The position numbers were made by a program, and so were the translations under genes. From the NCBI GenBank assembly GCA_038329845.1, contig JBBQNJ010000082.1:1-21722 (forward strand): a DNA stretch of 21,722 nucleotides, written 5' to 3'. Within the stretch, counting starts at the first letter, position 1; every line of letters begins with the position of its first letter. Under the pieces are notes generated by a model that worked only from the letters and a program-made list of their open reading frames with translations, made no database searches and was not told where the DNA came from. Below are positions 13,986 to 21,722 of this stretch, piece by piece. This DNA comes from JBBQNJ01 sp038329845. GTDB taxonomy: Bacteria; Planctomycetota; Phycisphaerae; Tepidisphaerales; Tepidisphaeraceae.

Positions 13986-15140
13986 ATGATGTACAGGCAT
14001 CTGGCGATTCTGGTGGCGGTGGTGGGGTGGAATCTCTCGGCGTTCGCCGCGACGATCGAGATTCGGACTGGTGCCATCGGCGCGGGGACGACGGCGAAGT
14101 TAAGCCGGTCCCTGGTGGTCGCCGGGCTGAACCGCGCGTTGGGCGGGGGGATGCGGATCGACGTTGGCCCCCACGCAATGTCCTTGCGGCTGGACACCGG
14201 CAAGCTCCCCGCCGATGCGGCCGAGGTCAGGCGCGCGGTGCGCGTTTTCACCGCCGTTGTCACCCCGGAGGCGACGGCGGCGCAGGCCCGCTCGTACGGG
14301 TTGCTTCTTCCGACTCGAATGCAATCCGCCCAACACTTGGTCGTGCTGATCCACGGCATGGACAATGAGCGCGGCAGCTTTTCCGAGCTGGCGAAATTGC
14401 TCGAGGGCCGGGGTTTCAGGCTGGGGTATTTCACTTATCCCAGCGATCAGCCCATCGCCGACAGCGCGGAACTGCTTGGCCAATCCATGATCGAGTTGCG
14501 CCGGACCTTCCCGGAAATGGCGGTGGACGTCATTGGTCATTCGATGGGATCGATCGTAGCGCGGGGGTACATTGAAGGCCCGGCCTATGCCGGGGGGATC
14601 GATCATTTCATCCTATTGGCACCGCCGAACCATGGGTCGAAATGGGCGGGTTGGCGCTGGGTGCTGGAGGCGGAGGAACACTATGGGCTTTGGCGGCGCG
14701 ACCCTTCGTGGCGACCGTCGTGGCTGATCACCGATGGTCTGGGGGAGGCAGGGCGGGACATGCGGCCGGATTCGGCGACGCTCTGGCAGTGGAATGCGCG
14801 GCCACGGCGAGACGGGGTGAAGTACACGATCATCAGCGGGCGTCAGAACCCCGCCTGGCGGCTGACGGCCGACTGGGTGGGTGCCACGAGCAACTGGGCG
14901 CCCGCCGCGACTCGGAATTGGTGGGGCGTGCGGCAGGTCCGTCGCGGATTGCAGGCCGCCTCGAGCCGGCTGCGGAATATCCGCAGCGACAACGATGGCC
15001 CGGTGACGCTGAAAAGCGCGCGACTGGAGGGCGTGGACGACCAGGTGATTTTGCAGGCCGATCACAATGCGCTGTACCAGTCGGTCGGCGGTCGGCCTCC
15101 GGCGGCTTGGGCAATCATCCGGGACCGCTTAGAAAGATGA
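13986..15140 (+). CDS. Secreted alpha/beta-hydrolase, lipase-like
   Basis: The 384-residue protein begins with a signal peptide (hydrophobic residues 6-20, likely cleavage after AFA near 21), so it is exported. A small domain of about 90 residues precedes an alpha/beta-hydrolase fold starting at HLVVLIHGMDNERGSF (about 117-132), which carries the oxyanion strand HGM. The nucleophile elbow is GHSMGS with S187. Downstream LLAPPNHGS (about 210-218) is common in lipases of the triacylglycerol/PGAP1-like type. A probable catalytic His is H360 (QADHNAL) and the acid is probably D335 or D337. The substrate is unknown. Two adjacent ATGs (13986 and 13989) give nearly the same protein, and no strong ribosome binding site is visible. 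It is divergent from metY across the nested repeat element. Confidence 0.85.
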   Translation: MMYRHLAILVAVVGWNLSAFAATIEIRTGAIGAGTTAKLSRSLVVAGLNRALGGGMRIDVGPHAMSLRLDTGKLPADAAEVRRAVRVFTAVVTPEATAAQARSYGLLLPTRMQSAQHLVVLIHGMDNERGSFSELAKLLEGRGFRLGYFTYPSDQPIADSAELLGQSMIELRRTFPEMAVDVIGHSMGSIVARGYIEGPAYAGGIDHFILLAPPNHGSKWAGWRWVLEAEEHYGLWRRDPSWRPSWLITDGLGEAGRDMRPDSATLWQWNARPRRDGVKYTIISGRQNPAWRLTADWVGATSNWAPAATRNWWGVRQVRRGLQAASSRLRNIRSDNDGPVTLKSARLEGVDDQVILQADHNALYQSVGGRPPAAWAIIRDRLER

Positions 15141-15555
15141 CCTGCCTCGTGGTTGTGGCCCAGCGGCCCTGGGCGCTTTTGGCCCAGCCATCGGGCAGAA
15201 TCACAAACCTCGCCCCGAGCGGGGGTCGCACCGGACGGGAAGTATGACAATTCATCGCCCAGGGCGAGTGTCCGATGCCGCATAATCGCCGCGTCCGGTA
15301 GAGATTTCCCATCTCCACGCCGGGGGTGAGTCTTCCCGGCCTGAAAATCGTATCTCGCGGGGATTTTGACCTTGCCTTCTCCACTTGAGTAGGGAAAGAT
15401 GGATCGTGGCGGTGATCCGCCGAATGGGTGTCTGGTGCCGGCGATCGGATCGTCGGGTCAGAATCGTCGGGTCAGAGATGTGTCCAATTCAGTGAGTTTT
15501 TGTTCCAGCATTCGCCGGCGATTAACCGGCGGGCGTCTGGATCGAGGGAAGAATA
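15141..15555. other. Intergenic region with a short tandem repeat
   Basis: No gene is supported between the lipase-like gene and the phosphoesterase gene. A 14-base unit, ATCGTCGGGTCAGA, occurs twice in tandem at 15449-15462 and 15463-15476. A GC-rich inverted repeat, CGCCGG and CCGGCG around 15514-15532, could form a hairpin in the leader of the next gene. TTGACC near 15366 could be a -35 element, but no good -10 follows. The GAGGGAA ribosome binding site of the next gene is at 15544-15550. Confidence 0.5.
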
Positions 15556-17841
15556 ATGTCGTATCGCAACCGCTCGGCGCGGGCCGGGTCGAAGAGTTCC
15601 GCTTCCATTTCGGTTCGTCCTCAAGTTGAATCGCTCGAGAACCGCGTGTTGTTGTCGGCGTCGATGGTGCGTCCGGACCATATCGTGATCGTCATCGAGC
15701 AGGATCGCGCCTCGAACGCACTGGGCGATCGGGCGAACATGCCGTATCTGAACTCGCTGGCCGACACCGGGTTGGTTTATAGCAACTCGCACGGGGTGAG
15801 CCACCCCAGCCAGACCAATTTTCTGGCCCTCTACTCCGGTTCAACCCAGGGGGTGACGAGCAACGCCCAGGGCTACAGCTTCCCGACGGCCGACAATCTG
15901 GCCAAGAGCCTGTTCAACGCGGGGCTTAGCTTTTCGGGATTTGCCGAAGATATGCCGTTCGATGGCTCTCAGGCCAACTGGGCTCCCGGCGACGGCGCCG
16001 GGGCCACCTGGCCGGACTTGTACGTGCGTTTTCTTAACCCGATGGCGATGTTCGGGGACGTGGGGATCGACCCGGCCACGCAGTCCCCGCGCCCCAATTC
16101 CGCGGTCAATCGCACGTTCGGCGCGTTTTCGTCGATTCCGTCCAACGATTATTCGTCTTTGCCCGCCGTCTCATTCATCATTCCCAACAACCTGCACAGC
16201 ACGCACGGATCGAACGAGGCGTATCCATGGGCCGGTTCGTCCGATCCGGACAACAACAATCTGCTCCGCCGCAACGCCGACTCCTGGCTCCGACAGAATT
16301 TCGATGCGTACCTTCAGTGGGCCAGGCAGAACAACAGCCTGCTGGTCGTGACGCAGGACGAGGAGCAATGGGTCGGCGGATCGGCGCAGACGACGACCAC
16401 GGTCGTCAACGGCGACAACGACCTGTTCGTCGCCGGGACCAACTCTAGCCACGTCGATCATTACAACCTGCTGCGCACGATCTCTGAGATGTATGATTTG
16501 GCACCACTGGGCAATAGCGCCGTGGTGCCGGCGTTCGAGGCCGATTCAGCGGGCCGTCTAGCGCCCGATGGAAGCGCCCCGGTCCAACAGCCCAGCACCA
16601 CCCTGCTGAGCGCCTCATCGTCCACGACCGTCAATGGACAGTCGCTGCTGTTGACGGCACAGGTCAGTGCCGCCGGCAGCCCCAGCGGGTTGGTTTCGTT
16701 CTTCGACGGGGTGAATGCGCTCGGGACGGCGGTGCTTAGTTCCGCGGGACAGGCGACGCTCGCTACGTCGTCTTTGGCGGTCGGGGCACATTCGGTCGCC
16801 GCGGTTTATTCCGGCGATGCCCGGTTCCTCGCCAGCAGCTCGAATGCCGTGGCCGTGACGGTGCAGCGGGCGGCGACGACGACCTCGATCCTCTCGTCGG
16901 CCTCGCCGTCGCAGGCGGGTCAATCGATCAGCTTCACCGCCGCCGTCGCGGCCCAATCGCCCGGCGGGGGAACGGCGATGGGCACCGTTCAATTCACGAT
17001 CGACGGCGCGAATTTCGGATCCCCCGTCAACCTGGTGAATGGTCAGGCTGTCAGCGCGGCGACGAGCGCGTTGTCGGTCGGCAACCACGTGATCGGAGCA
17101 GTCTACGCCGGCGATTCCAGCTTCCTGGCCTCATCGGCGACGACCCCTCAGGTGGTGTCGGCGGTGGTTCTGAGCAATGACAACTTCGCCAACCGATACA
17201 CGATCAGCGGCGCATCGGTCTCGGCCGCGGGGACCAGCCAAGGCGCCACCCGCGAGTCCGGCGAGCCGGCCTACGGCGGCAACACCGGCGGTAAGAGCGT
17301 CTGGTGGACCTGGACCGCGCCCGCCAGCGGCAACGTGATCATCGACACCGCCGGGAGCAACTTCGACACGCTGCTGGGAGTCTTTAAGGGAACCGCCGTC
17401 AACGCCCTGACGGTGGTGGGGTCCAACGACGACGACTGGGCGTCGGGCGTGATCACCAGCAAGGTGAGTTTTGCGGCCACCGTGGGAACCAAGTACCAGA
17501 TTGCGGTCGATGGCTATGGCGGGGTGTATGGCCGGATCACTCTCAATGTGAAGATGGCTTTGGCCGCGCCGAGCAGCGTGTCCGCCACCGATGGAACCTA
17601 TCGCGACCGCGTGCGAATCACCTGGGGCGCCGTCAGCGGCGCTGCCCGCTACGAAGTGTGGCGCGGCGTAAGCAACAACCTGGCATCGGCCAGCCGGATC
17701 GACCCCGGCAATCTCACGGCCCGCAGCTTCAACGACACCACCGCCATGGCGGGAGTCACCTACTGGTACTGGGTCCGGGGCGTGAGCGACTCGACACTCG
17801 GGCTCTTCAGCGCCGCCAACTCGGGATATCGGGCCTTATGA
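15556..17841 (+). CDS. Secreted AcpA-type phosphoesterase with Ig-like, PPC-like and FN3 domains
   Basis: The 761-residue protein opens with a basic stretch and the planctomycete surface motif VESLENRVLLSA (24-35), which stands in for a classic signal peptide. Residues 41-330 form a phosphoesterase/acid phosphatase domain of the AcpA/phospholipase C superfamily. It has DHIVIVIEQDR (E48), SHPSQTNFLALYSG (82-95), VVTQDEEQW (about 264-272) and SHVDHYNLLRTISEMY (298-313), which probably supply metal-binding and nucleophile residues. Two tandem immunoglobulin-like repeats follow (about 348-436 and 441-536), each with a VYSGD or VYAGD phrase. Next are a PPC-like beta domain (about 540-665; KSVWWTWTAPASGNVIIDT) and a fibronectin type III-like domain (about 671-757). 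GAGGGAA precedes ATG 15556 by 5 bases. There is no C-terminal anchor. It probably acts on phosphate esters outside the cell, with the extra domains giving adhesion or substrate contact. Confidence 0.88.
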   Translation: MSYRNRSARAGSKSSASISVRPQVESLENRVLLSASMVRPDHIVIVIEQDRASNALGDRANMPYLNSLADTGLVYSNSHGVSHPSQTNFLALYSGSTQGVTSNAQGYSFPTADNLAKSLFNAGLSFSGFAEDMPFDGSQANWAPGDGAGATWPDLYVRFLNPMAMFGDVGIDPATQSPRPNSAVNRTFGAFSSIPSNDYSSLPAVSFIIPNNLHSTHGSNEAYPWAGSSDPDNNNLLRRNADSWLRQNFDAYLQWARQNNSLLVVTQDEEQWVGGSAQTTTTVVNGDNDLFVAGTNSSHVDHYNLLRTISEMYDLAPLGNSAVVPAFEADSAGRLAPDGSAPVQQPSTTLLSASSSTTVNGQSLLLTAQVSAAGSPSGLVSFFDGVNALGTAVLSSAGQATLATSSLAVGAHSVAAVYSGDARFLASSSNAVAVTVQRAATTTSILSSASPSQAGQSISFTAAVAAQSPGGGTAMGTVQFTIDGANFGSPVNLVNGQAVSAATSALSVGNHVIGAVYAGDSSFLASSATTPQVVSAVVLSNDNFANRYTISGASVSAAGTSQGATRESGEPAYGGNTGGKSVWWTWTAPASGNVIIDTAGSNFDTLLGVFKGTAVNALTVVGSNDDDWASGVITSKVSFAATVGTKYQIAVDGYGGVYGRITLNVKMALAAPSSVSATDGTYRDRVRITWGAVSGAARYEVWRGVSNNLASASRIDPGNLTARSFNDTTAMAGVTYWYWVRGVSDSTLGLFSAANSGYRAL

Positions 17842-18217
17842 CCGTGTTCGGATAGGCCATCCAGTAAGCCATCCCGCAAGGAGAGCGCAAGAAAGGACCA
17901 TCGTGCCCCGGTGCAGAGGGGGTGAAAGAGCGCTGCACAGGGAGTGATTTGAGCTTTTGCTCCGAGAATGGTGGCGACGGCGGGCGCCTTTCACACGCTT
18001 CTTGAAACACGCAATGGAAGCCTTGGGGCTGCCGCGGAAGTGTTACCGGCCGTTTCATTCACCAACCTGCCGCATATCGTTTCTTCGAATCGGTCGACAA
18101 TAGCCATTGCATCCTCGTATTTATTCAGAATTCTGTCATAGTTGCATTTCTGGGCCACCGATTGCACAATTCAAGCACGGTCAATTGATAACTGGCAGTT
18201 CCGAACTGGGAGACCCC
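17842..18217. other. Intergenic region, no gene seen
   Basis: The GC content is lower than in flanking genes. GTGCAG (17911-17916) and CTGCAC (17933-17938) form a six-base inverted repeat, and GAGC-TTTT-GCTC (near 17948) a short hairpin, but neither is followed by a T-run and I do not call a terminator. TTGCAC near 18164 with a TGATAA-like sequence 18 bases further is a weak promoter candidate for the small gene at 18218. Open frames reading through it lack ribosome binding sites. Confidence 0.4.
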
Positions 18218-18343
18218 ATGGGCGCACTTCTTCGTCGGCTGTTTGCTTTCGGGCTTGCCGTCTCTTTCTGCATCGTGATGTTCGTCTGGATTTTGGGAAA
18301 AGTGGAGGATCGCAGATCGCCCTGGCAGCGCGTCGTTCAGTAA
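18218..18343 (+). CDS. Small single-span membrane protein
   Basis: This 41-residue protein has one hydrophobic span (about residues 8-26, LFAFGLAVSFCIVMFVWIL) flanked by basic residues on the N-terminal side (RR) and a charged C-terminal tail (KVEDRRSPWQR), which suggests the C-terminus may face either side. GGGAG (18208-18212) lies 5 bases before ATG 18218, a good start, so I prefer it over the longer frame from 18107. The next gene starts 3 bases after its stop. I do not recognise it. Its main support is the ribosome binding site, the clean span and the tight link to the next gene. Confidence 0.55.
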   Translation: MGALLRRLFAFGLAVSFCIVMFVWILGKVEDRRSPWQRVVQ

Positions 18344-18346
18344 ATA

Positions 18347-18637
18347 GTGGACAAGGCGCAGGATCCGGACCTTCTACGCCCCCAGGCTCGGGTTGTTATC
18401 GAGAGCGCCATCGAGAACGACCCGATCAGCGCATTGGCTGCGTCGCATTTGGCCGGCACGATCCACAAACAACCTTGGGAAGTGATCGAAGACCCGTTCG
18501 AGTGGAACGATCCGAAGTTGCGTATCTCCCGGCTTGCCGCCCGCGCCGTCGCGGGAGGCAAGATCGATCCCGAGGCGGCCCAGCAGTTCGTCGAAATGGC
18601 CTTGGCACAGCATGCGGCGCTGACCGCCTTCGGCTGA
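18347..18637 (+). CDS. Hypothetical protein (GTG start), possibly an incomplete gene
   Basis: The 96-residue frame starts with GTG at 18347, 3 bases after the previous stop, and its codons have the high third-position GC of coding sequence in this window. The sequence is soluble and helix-rich, with several Asp-Pro pairs and a final segment DPEAAQQFVEMALAQHAALTAFG. I do not recognise a family. There is no separate ribosome binding site, which fits translational coupling to the small membrane protein. Its TGA (18635-18637) overlaps a CTG at 18634 in the frame of the acetyltransferase domain that follows. It could therefore be a true small gene, or part of one larger gene broken by a deletion or frameshift. 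Confidence 0.5.
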   Translation: MDKAQDPDLLRPQARVVIESAIENDPISALAASHLAGTIHKQPWEVIEDPFEWNDPKLRISRLAARAVAGGKIDPEAAQQFVEMALAQHAALTAFG

Positions 18638-19071
18638 AGGATCGTCCGCTGCGGCAAAAGCTGATCGTCCCCAACCCCATCGACGACGAGCGCCGGTTTT
18701 CCATCCACCAGGTCGCCAGCGGCGCCGAGGAGGGATTGGCGTTGCTGGCCGAACACGAGGGGCGGGCGGCGGGGCTGTTGGCGGCCCGCGCGGTTCCGGG
18801 GCGCGGGGTGCTGCGGGCGATCGACCTGCAGGTGGATTACGACTTGTGGCGCGAGGGGATCGCCAGCGCCATGATCTACCAAGCGATCGCCGCGGAGCGC
18901 GACCTGCGCTTGCCGGCGGTGTCGGCCGAGATCGGGACAAACATTCCGCCCGCCTGTCACTTGTTCGCCAAGTGCGAGTTCGCGCTGATCGGCGTGGACA
19001 CCCATCGCCGCAGCAACCACGCCCTGGGTAAAAGTGCCATGGCGATGTTCTGGTACGCGGGCCTCGATTGA
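18634..19071 (+). CDS. GNAT-family N-acetyltransferase, start uncertain or 5' truncated
   Basis: The frame contains a recognisable GNAT fold that transfers acetyl from acetyl-CoA. LRAIDLQVDYDLWREGIASAM holds the acetyl-CoA-binding signature R-x-G-x-A (R73, G75, A77, counted from 18634), and TNIPPACHLFAKCEFALIGVD (102-122) and MFWYAGLD (138-145) match the end of the family. The N-terminal 40 or so residues normal for it are not visible, and no ATG, GTG or TTG lies close upstream in frame. The only nearby codon is CTG 18634, which overlaps the TGA of the preceding gene. The frame is open further back to 18142, but that part runs across two other genes in another frame and looks non-coding. The gene is either 5' truncated, frameshifted, or started from a rare CTG by coupling. 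Confidence 0.65.
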   Translation: MKDRPLRQKLIVPNPIDDERRFSIHQVASGAEEGLALLAEHEGRAAGLLAARAVPGRGVLRAIDLQVDYDLWREGIASAMIYQAIAAERDLRLPAVSAEIGTNIPPACHLFAKCEFALIGVDTHRRSNHALGKSAMAMFWYAGLD

Positions 19072-19122
19072 ACGTCGCCGCGATTCGGCTACGCTGCGCG
19101 GCGTCCTTATCGAAAGGCGAGC

Positions 19123-21600
19123 TTGAAGCCCCAGATTCATCTGTTGTGCAATGCCCATCTCGATCCGGTTTGGCTTTGGGAATGGCAGGAGGGTGCCGCC
19201 GAGGCGATCTCGACATTTCGCGCGGCGGCCGATTTGTGCGAGGAATTCGACGGCTTCGTGTTCAACCACAACGAGGCGGTGCTGTACGAGTGGGTGCGCG
19301 AATACGAACCGGCGTTGTTCGCGCGAATCCAGCAGTTGGTGCGGCAGGGGCGCTGGCACATCATGGGCGGGTGGTACTTGCAGCCGGACTGCAACATGCC
19401 CAGCGGGGAATCGCTCGTGCGGCAGATCGAGCGGGGACGCAGGTTTTTCCGCGACCATTTCAACGCGCGTCCGACGACTGCGATCAATTTCGACCCCTTC
19501 GGGCACAGTCGCGGCTTGGTGCAGATCATGACCAAGGCCGGCTACGACAGCTACATCATCTGCCGTCCGACGGCGAAGGAAATGCCGTTAGAAGGGCCGA
19601 TGTTTAAGTGGGTGGGTTTCGACGGATCGGAGCTGACGGTCTGCCGGCCGCATCTGTGGTACAACTCCCCGCTGGGCAAGGCCGCCGACAAGGTCCACCA
19701 GCAAATCAAGGAAAGGCCCGAGGACCCCTGCGCGTTGCTGCTGTGGGGGGTGGGCAACCACGGCGGAGGTCCGTCGCGCAAAGATATGCGCGATCTCCGG
19801 GCGCTGATGCGCCGGACGGGGGACGTGCGGCTCATCCATTCCACCGCCGAGGCATTCTTCGCCGAGGAAAAGCGTGTTCGCGGTGACGCGGCGTTGCCCC
19901 GTCTCGAGCGCGACCTGAACCCTTGGGGCGTGGGATGCTACACCTCACAGTGCCGGATCAAGCAGTCCCATCGCCGGCTTGAGAACGAGCTGTTCGGTAC
20001 CGAGAAGATGCTCACGCTCGCGGCGGCGAAGGGATTGTTGACCTACCCGACGGCTGAACTCGACCAGGCCGAGCGCGACCTTTTGTTCGGTGAGTTCCAC
20101 GACATCCTCCCCGGATCGTCGATCGAGCCGGTCGAGCGGGCGTCGCTGCGGCTGTTCGATCACGGGCTGGAGATCCTGTCTTGCTTAAAGATGCGGGCAT
20201 TCATCGCGCTGTCGTCCGGACAGGCCAAGGCCCGCCCCGGGCGCATCCCAATCCTGGTCTGCAATCCGCATCCGTACCCGGTCCGCGCCCAGGTCGCCTG
20301 CGAGTTCCAGTTGCCGGATTTCAACCACTCGAAGAGTTGGACGCTTCCGCGCGTGTTCCATGGAACCAGGGGCCTGCCGTCTCAGGTTGAGAAGGAGCTA
20401 TCGAACCTGGACATCGACTGGCGCAAGCGCGTGATTTTCGAGGCCGACCTGGCCCCCGGCGGGATGAGCCGGTTCGATGTCCGGCTGGAGATGATCCCCG
20501 GCAAGCCGCAATTGCCCCGTATGAAGGATCGCTCGAAGATTGTCCATCGCACCGATGACCTCAAGGTGTGCATCAACACACGCACCGGGCTGATCGACCT
20601 GTGCCGCGCCCACGGGCGCGACGTGTTGGCCAAGGGCGCCGCGCGGGCCTTGGTGATCGATGACAACGAGGATTCCTGGGGCATGGCCGTGCGCTCGTTC
20701 CGCAAAATTATCGGCCGGTTCAAGCCGATGGCGGCGGCCGAGGCGGCGGCTTTTGCGGGGGTGCAGGCGTCTGGGCTCGAGCCGGTGCGGATCATCGAGG
20801 ACGGGGCGGTGCGGACGGTGGTCGAGGCGCTGATGGTGTATGGGCGCTCGACCCTCGTGTGCCGGTATGAGCTGCCCAAGCGCGGAACGAAGATCGGCAT
20901 CGAATGGCGCGTCTCGTGGCAGCAGCCCAACACCATGCTCAAGCTGTCGCTGCCGACGGTGTGCGGGAAGGGTGCCCGCTATCTGGGGCAGACCGCCTTC
21001 GGCGTCCACGAGCTGCCGATCAATGGGGATGAGTGCGTCGCGCAGAAGTGGGTGGCGGGGGTGGATGACGCTGAAGACCTGGCGGTGACGCTCATCAACG
21101 ACGGGGTGTACGGATCAGATTTCAAGGACGGGGAAATCCGCGTGTCTCTTCTGCGCAGTGCGGGCTATTCGGCCCATCCGATCGGCGATCGGCCGCTGGT
21201 GCCGCAAGATCGTCACTCGCCTCGCATCGACATCGGCCAGCGCCTTTTCCGATTCGAGTTGGGTGCCGGCGGCGTTCGGGAACGGCTGGATGTCATCGAC
21301 CGCGAGGCGCTGGCGTTGAACGAGAGGCCCATGGCGCTGTCGTTTTTCCCGAGCGGGCAAGGGGTTCATCCCGGCGACGGTCCGGCGCTGGGGGACTCGA
21401 TTGTCCAGTGCAGCGCCCTTCAGTGGCGGGACGGCGCTTTACAGATTCGGCTGTTCAATCCAACGGACCGCGCCCGCGCAACGACGTTACGTTGGCGGGG
21501 CGTGATCGACCCGGTCCCCGTTCGGCTGGCGGCGTGGGAGTTCGCGACCCTGCGGTTGCCGATTCGCAAGTCGCCCGAAAAATCGAAGCCAATGCGTTGA
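19123..21600 (+). CDS. Glycoside hydrolase family 38 alpha-mannosidase
   Basis: The 825-residue protein is a GH38 zinc-dependent alpha-mannosidase, which removes alpha-linked mannose with retention of configuration. Early in the catalytic domain AHLDPVWLW supplies zinc ligands H12 and D14. NFDPFGHS supplies the nucleophile/zinc ligand D124. WGVGNHGGGPS (N212, H213) is the usual third motif, and GEFHDILPGSS (H326) the fourth zinc site. The rest (about 370-825) forms the central three-helix segment and beta domains that complete the family. There is no signal peptide, so it is probably cytosolic. The start is TTG 19123, with an AAAGG sequence just upstream. The next start downstream would cut into the first metal motif. 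It follows the acetyltransferase by 51 bases. Sugar specificity and any link to neighbours are unknown. Confidence 0.92.
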   Translation: MKPQIHLLCNAHLDPVWLWEWQEGAAEAISTFRAAADLCEEFDGFVFNHNEAVLYEWVREYEPALFARIQQLVRQGRWHIMGGWYLQPDCNMPSGESLVRQIERGRRFFRDHFNARPTTAINFDPFGHSRGLVQIMTKAGYDSYIICRPTAKEMPLEGPMFKWVGFDGSELTVCRPHLWYNSPLGKAADKVHQQIKERPEDPCALLLWGVGNHGGGPSRKDMRDLRALMRRTGDVRLIHSTAEAFFAEEKRVRGDAALPRLERDLNPWGVGCYTSQCRIKQSHRRLENELFGTEKMLTLAAAKGLLTYPTAELDQAERDLLFGEFHDILPGSSIEPVERASLRLFDHGLEILSCLKMRAFIALSSGQAKARPGRIPILVCNPHPYPVRAQVACEFQLPDFNHSKSWTLPRVFHGTRGLPSQVEKELSNLDIDWRKRVIFEADLAPGGMSRFDVRLEMIPGKPQLPRMKDRSKIVHRTDDLKVCINTRTGLIDLCRAHGRDVLAKGAARALVIDDNEDSWGMAVRSFRKIIGRFKPMAAAEAAAFAGVQASGLEPVRIIEDGAVRTVVEALMVYGRSTLVCRYELPKRGTKIGIEWRVSWQQPNTMLKLSLPTVCGKGARYLGQTAFGVHELPINGDECVAQKWVAGVDDAEDLAVTLINDGVYGSDFKDGEIRVSLLRSAGYSAHPIGDRPLVPQDRHSPRIDIGQRLFRFELGAGGVRERLDVIDREALALNERPMALSFFPSGQGVHPGDGPALGDSIVQCSALQWRDGALQIRLFNPTDRARATTLRWRGVIDPVPVRLAAWEFATLRLPIRKSPEKSKPMR

Positions 21601-21641
21601 AACACTTCATCACGGCCAGGATCGGACGGTGGTCGAGGCCC

Positions 21642-21682
21642 GGGGGCCGGGGGCCGGGGGCCGGGGGCCGGGGGGCGGGGGG
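21642..21682. repeat. G-rich tandem repeat, possible G-quadruplex
   Basis: Six G-runs of 5, 5, 5, 5, 6 and 6 bases are separated by one or two C, in a 7-base period. It lies 41 bases after the alpha-mannosidase stop codon. Four or more runs of three or more G with short loops meet the G-quadruplex rule, so the coding strand, and its RNA, could fold. It may affect replication, termination or RNA stability. No function is shown. Confidence 0.75.
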
Positions 21683-21722
21683 CGGCGCAGACTCGCGCCC
21701 GCGCCGAGTTTGATTTGCAGTG

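Noticed and set aside
1..21722. tRNA, rRNA and CRISPR arrays
   Set aside because: I scanned for cloverleaf-like segments and regularly spaced repeats and saw none. Small RNAs cannot be excluded by reading alone.

Overview
The window looks like a chromosomal segment of a high-GC Planctomycetota bacterium, probably of the Phycisphaerae side of the phylum. The best support is the N-terminal motif VESLENRVLLSA in the secreted protein at 15556-17841, a planctomycete-type sorting or leader motif. A GyrB, an IspE and several proteins with no obvious relatives outside the phylum fit this. Gene density is moderate, with AT-richer repeat-laden gaps.

Layout. 1-250 (minus): start of a secreted protein, with a near-consensus sigma70 promoter at 403-432. 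531-612: short GAGCTCTCGAAG repeats next to a decayed REP-associated Y1 transposase (678-1001). 1058-5320 (plus): ispE, a CNNM/CBS (TlyC/CorC-like) membrane protein, an NtrC-type sigma54 response regulator, and a small zinc-ribbon protein preceded by a textbook sigma54 promoter. 5370-5972 (minus): membrane protein. 6317-7627 (plus): membrane-anchored protein of unknown function. 7582-13385 (minus): YdjM/DUF457-like membrane protein with a zinc-finger tail, gyrB, DUF1622 protein, DNA methyltransferase remnant, metY. 13536-13883: nested mobile-element structure. 13986-15140: secreted lipase-like hydrolase. 15556-17841: large secreted phosphoesterase. 18218-19071: small membrane protein, unknown protein and a GNAT domain whose start is missing or unusual. 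19123-21600: GH38 alpha-mannosidase.

The most notable observations are two. First, two near-identical 102-bp MITEs sit in both arms of an older inverted repeat, each bounded by the same 10-bp target duplication (13536-13883). Second, a compact regulatory unit is visible between 3477 and 5320: the sigma54 activator gene, a dyad resembling an enhancer, a perfectly spaced -24/-12 promoter, and a 75-residue zinc-ribbon protein as the likely target.

No tRNA, rRNA or CRISPR array was seen. Most metabolic genes here (ispE, gyrB, metY) are ordinary housekeeping genes. The methyltransferase and transposase are remnants, so the region has had mobile-element traffic but holds no intact element that codes for a transposase.
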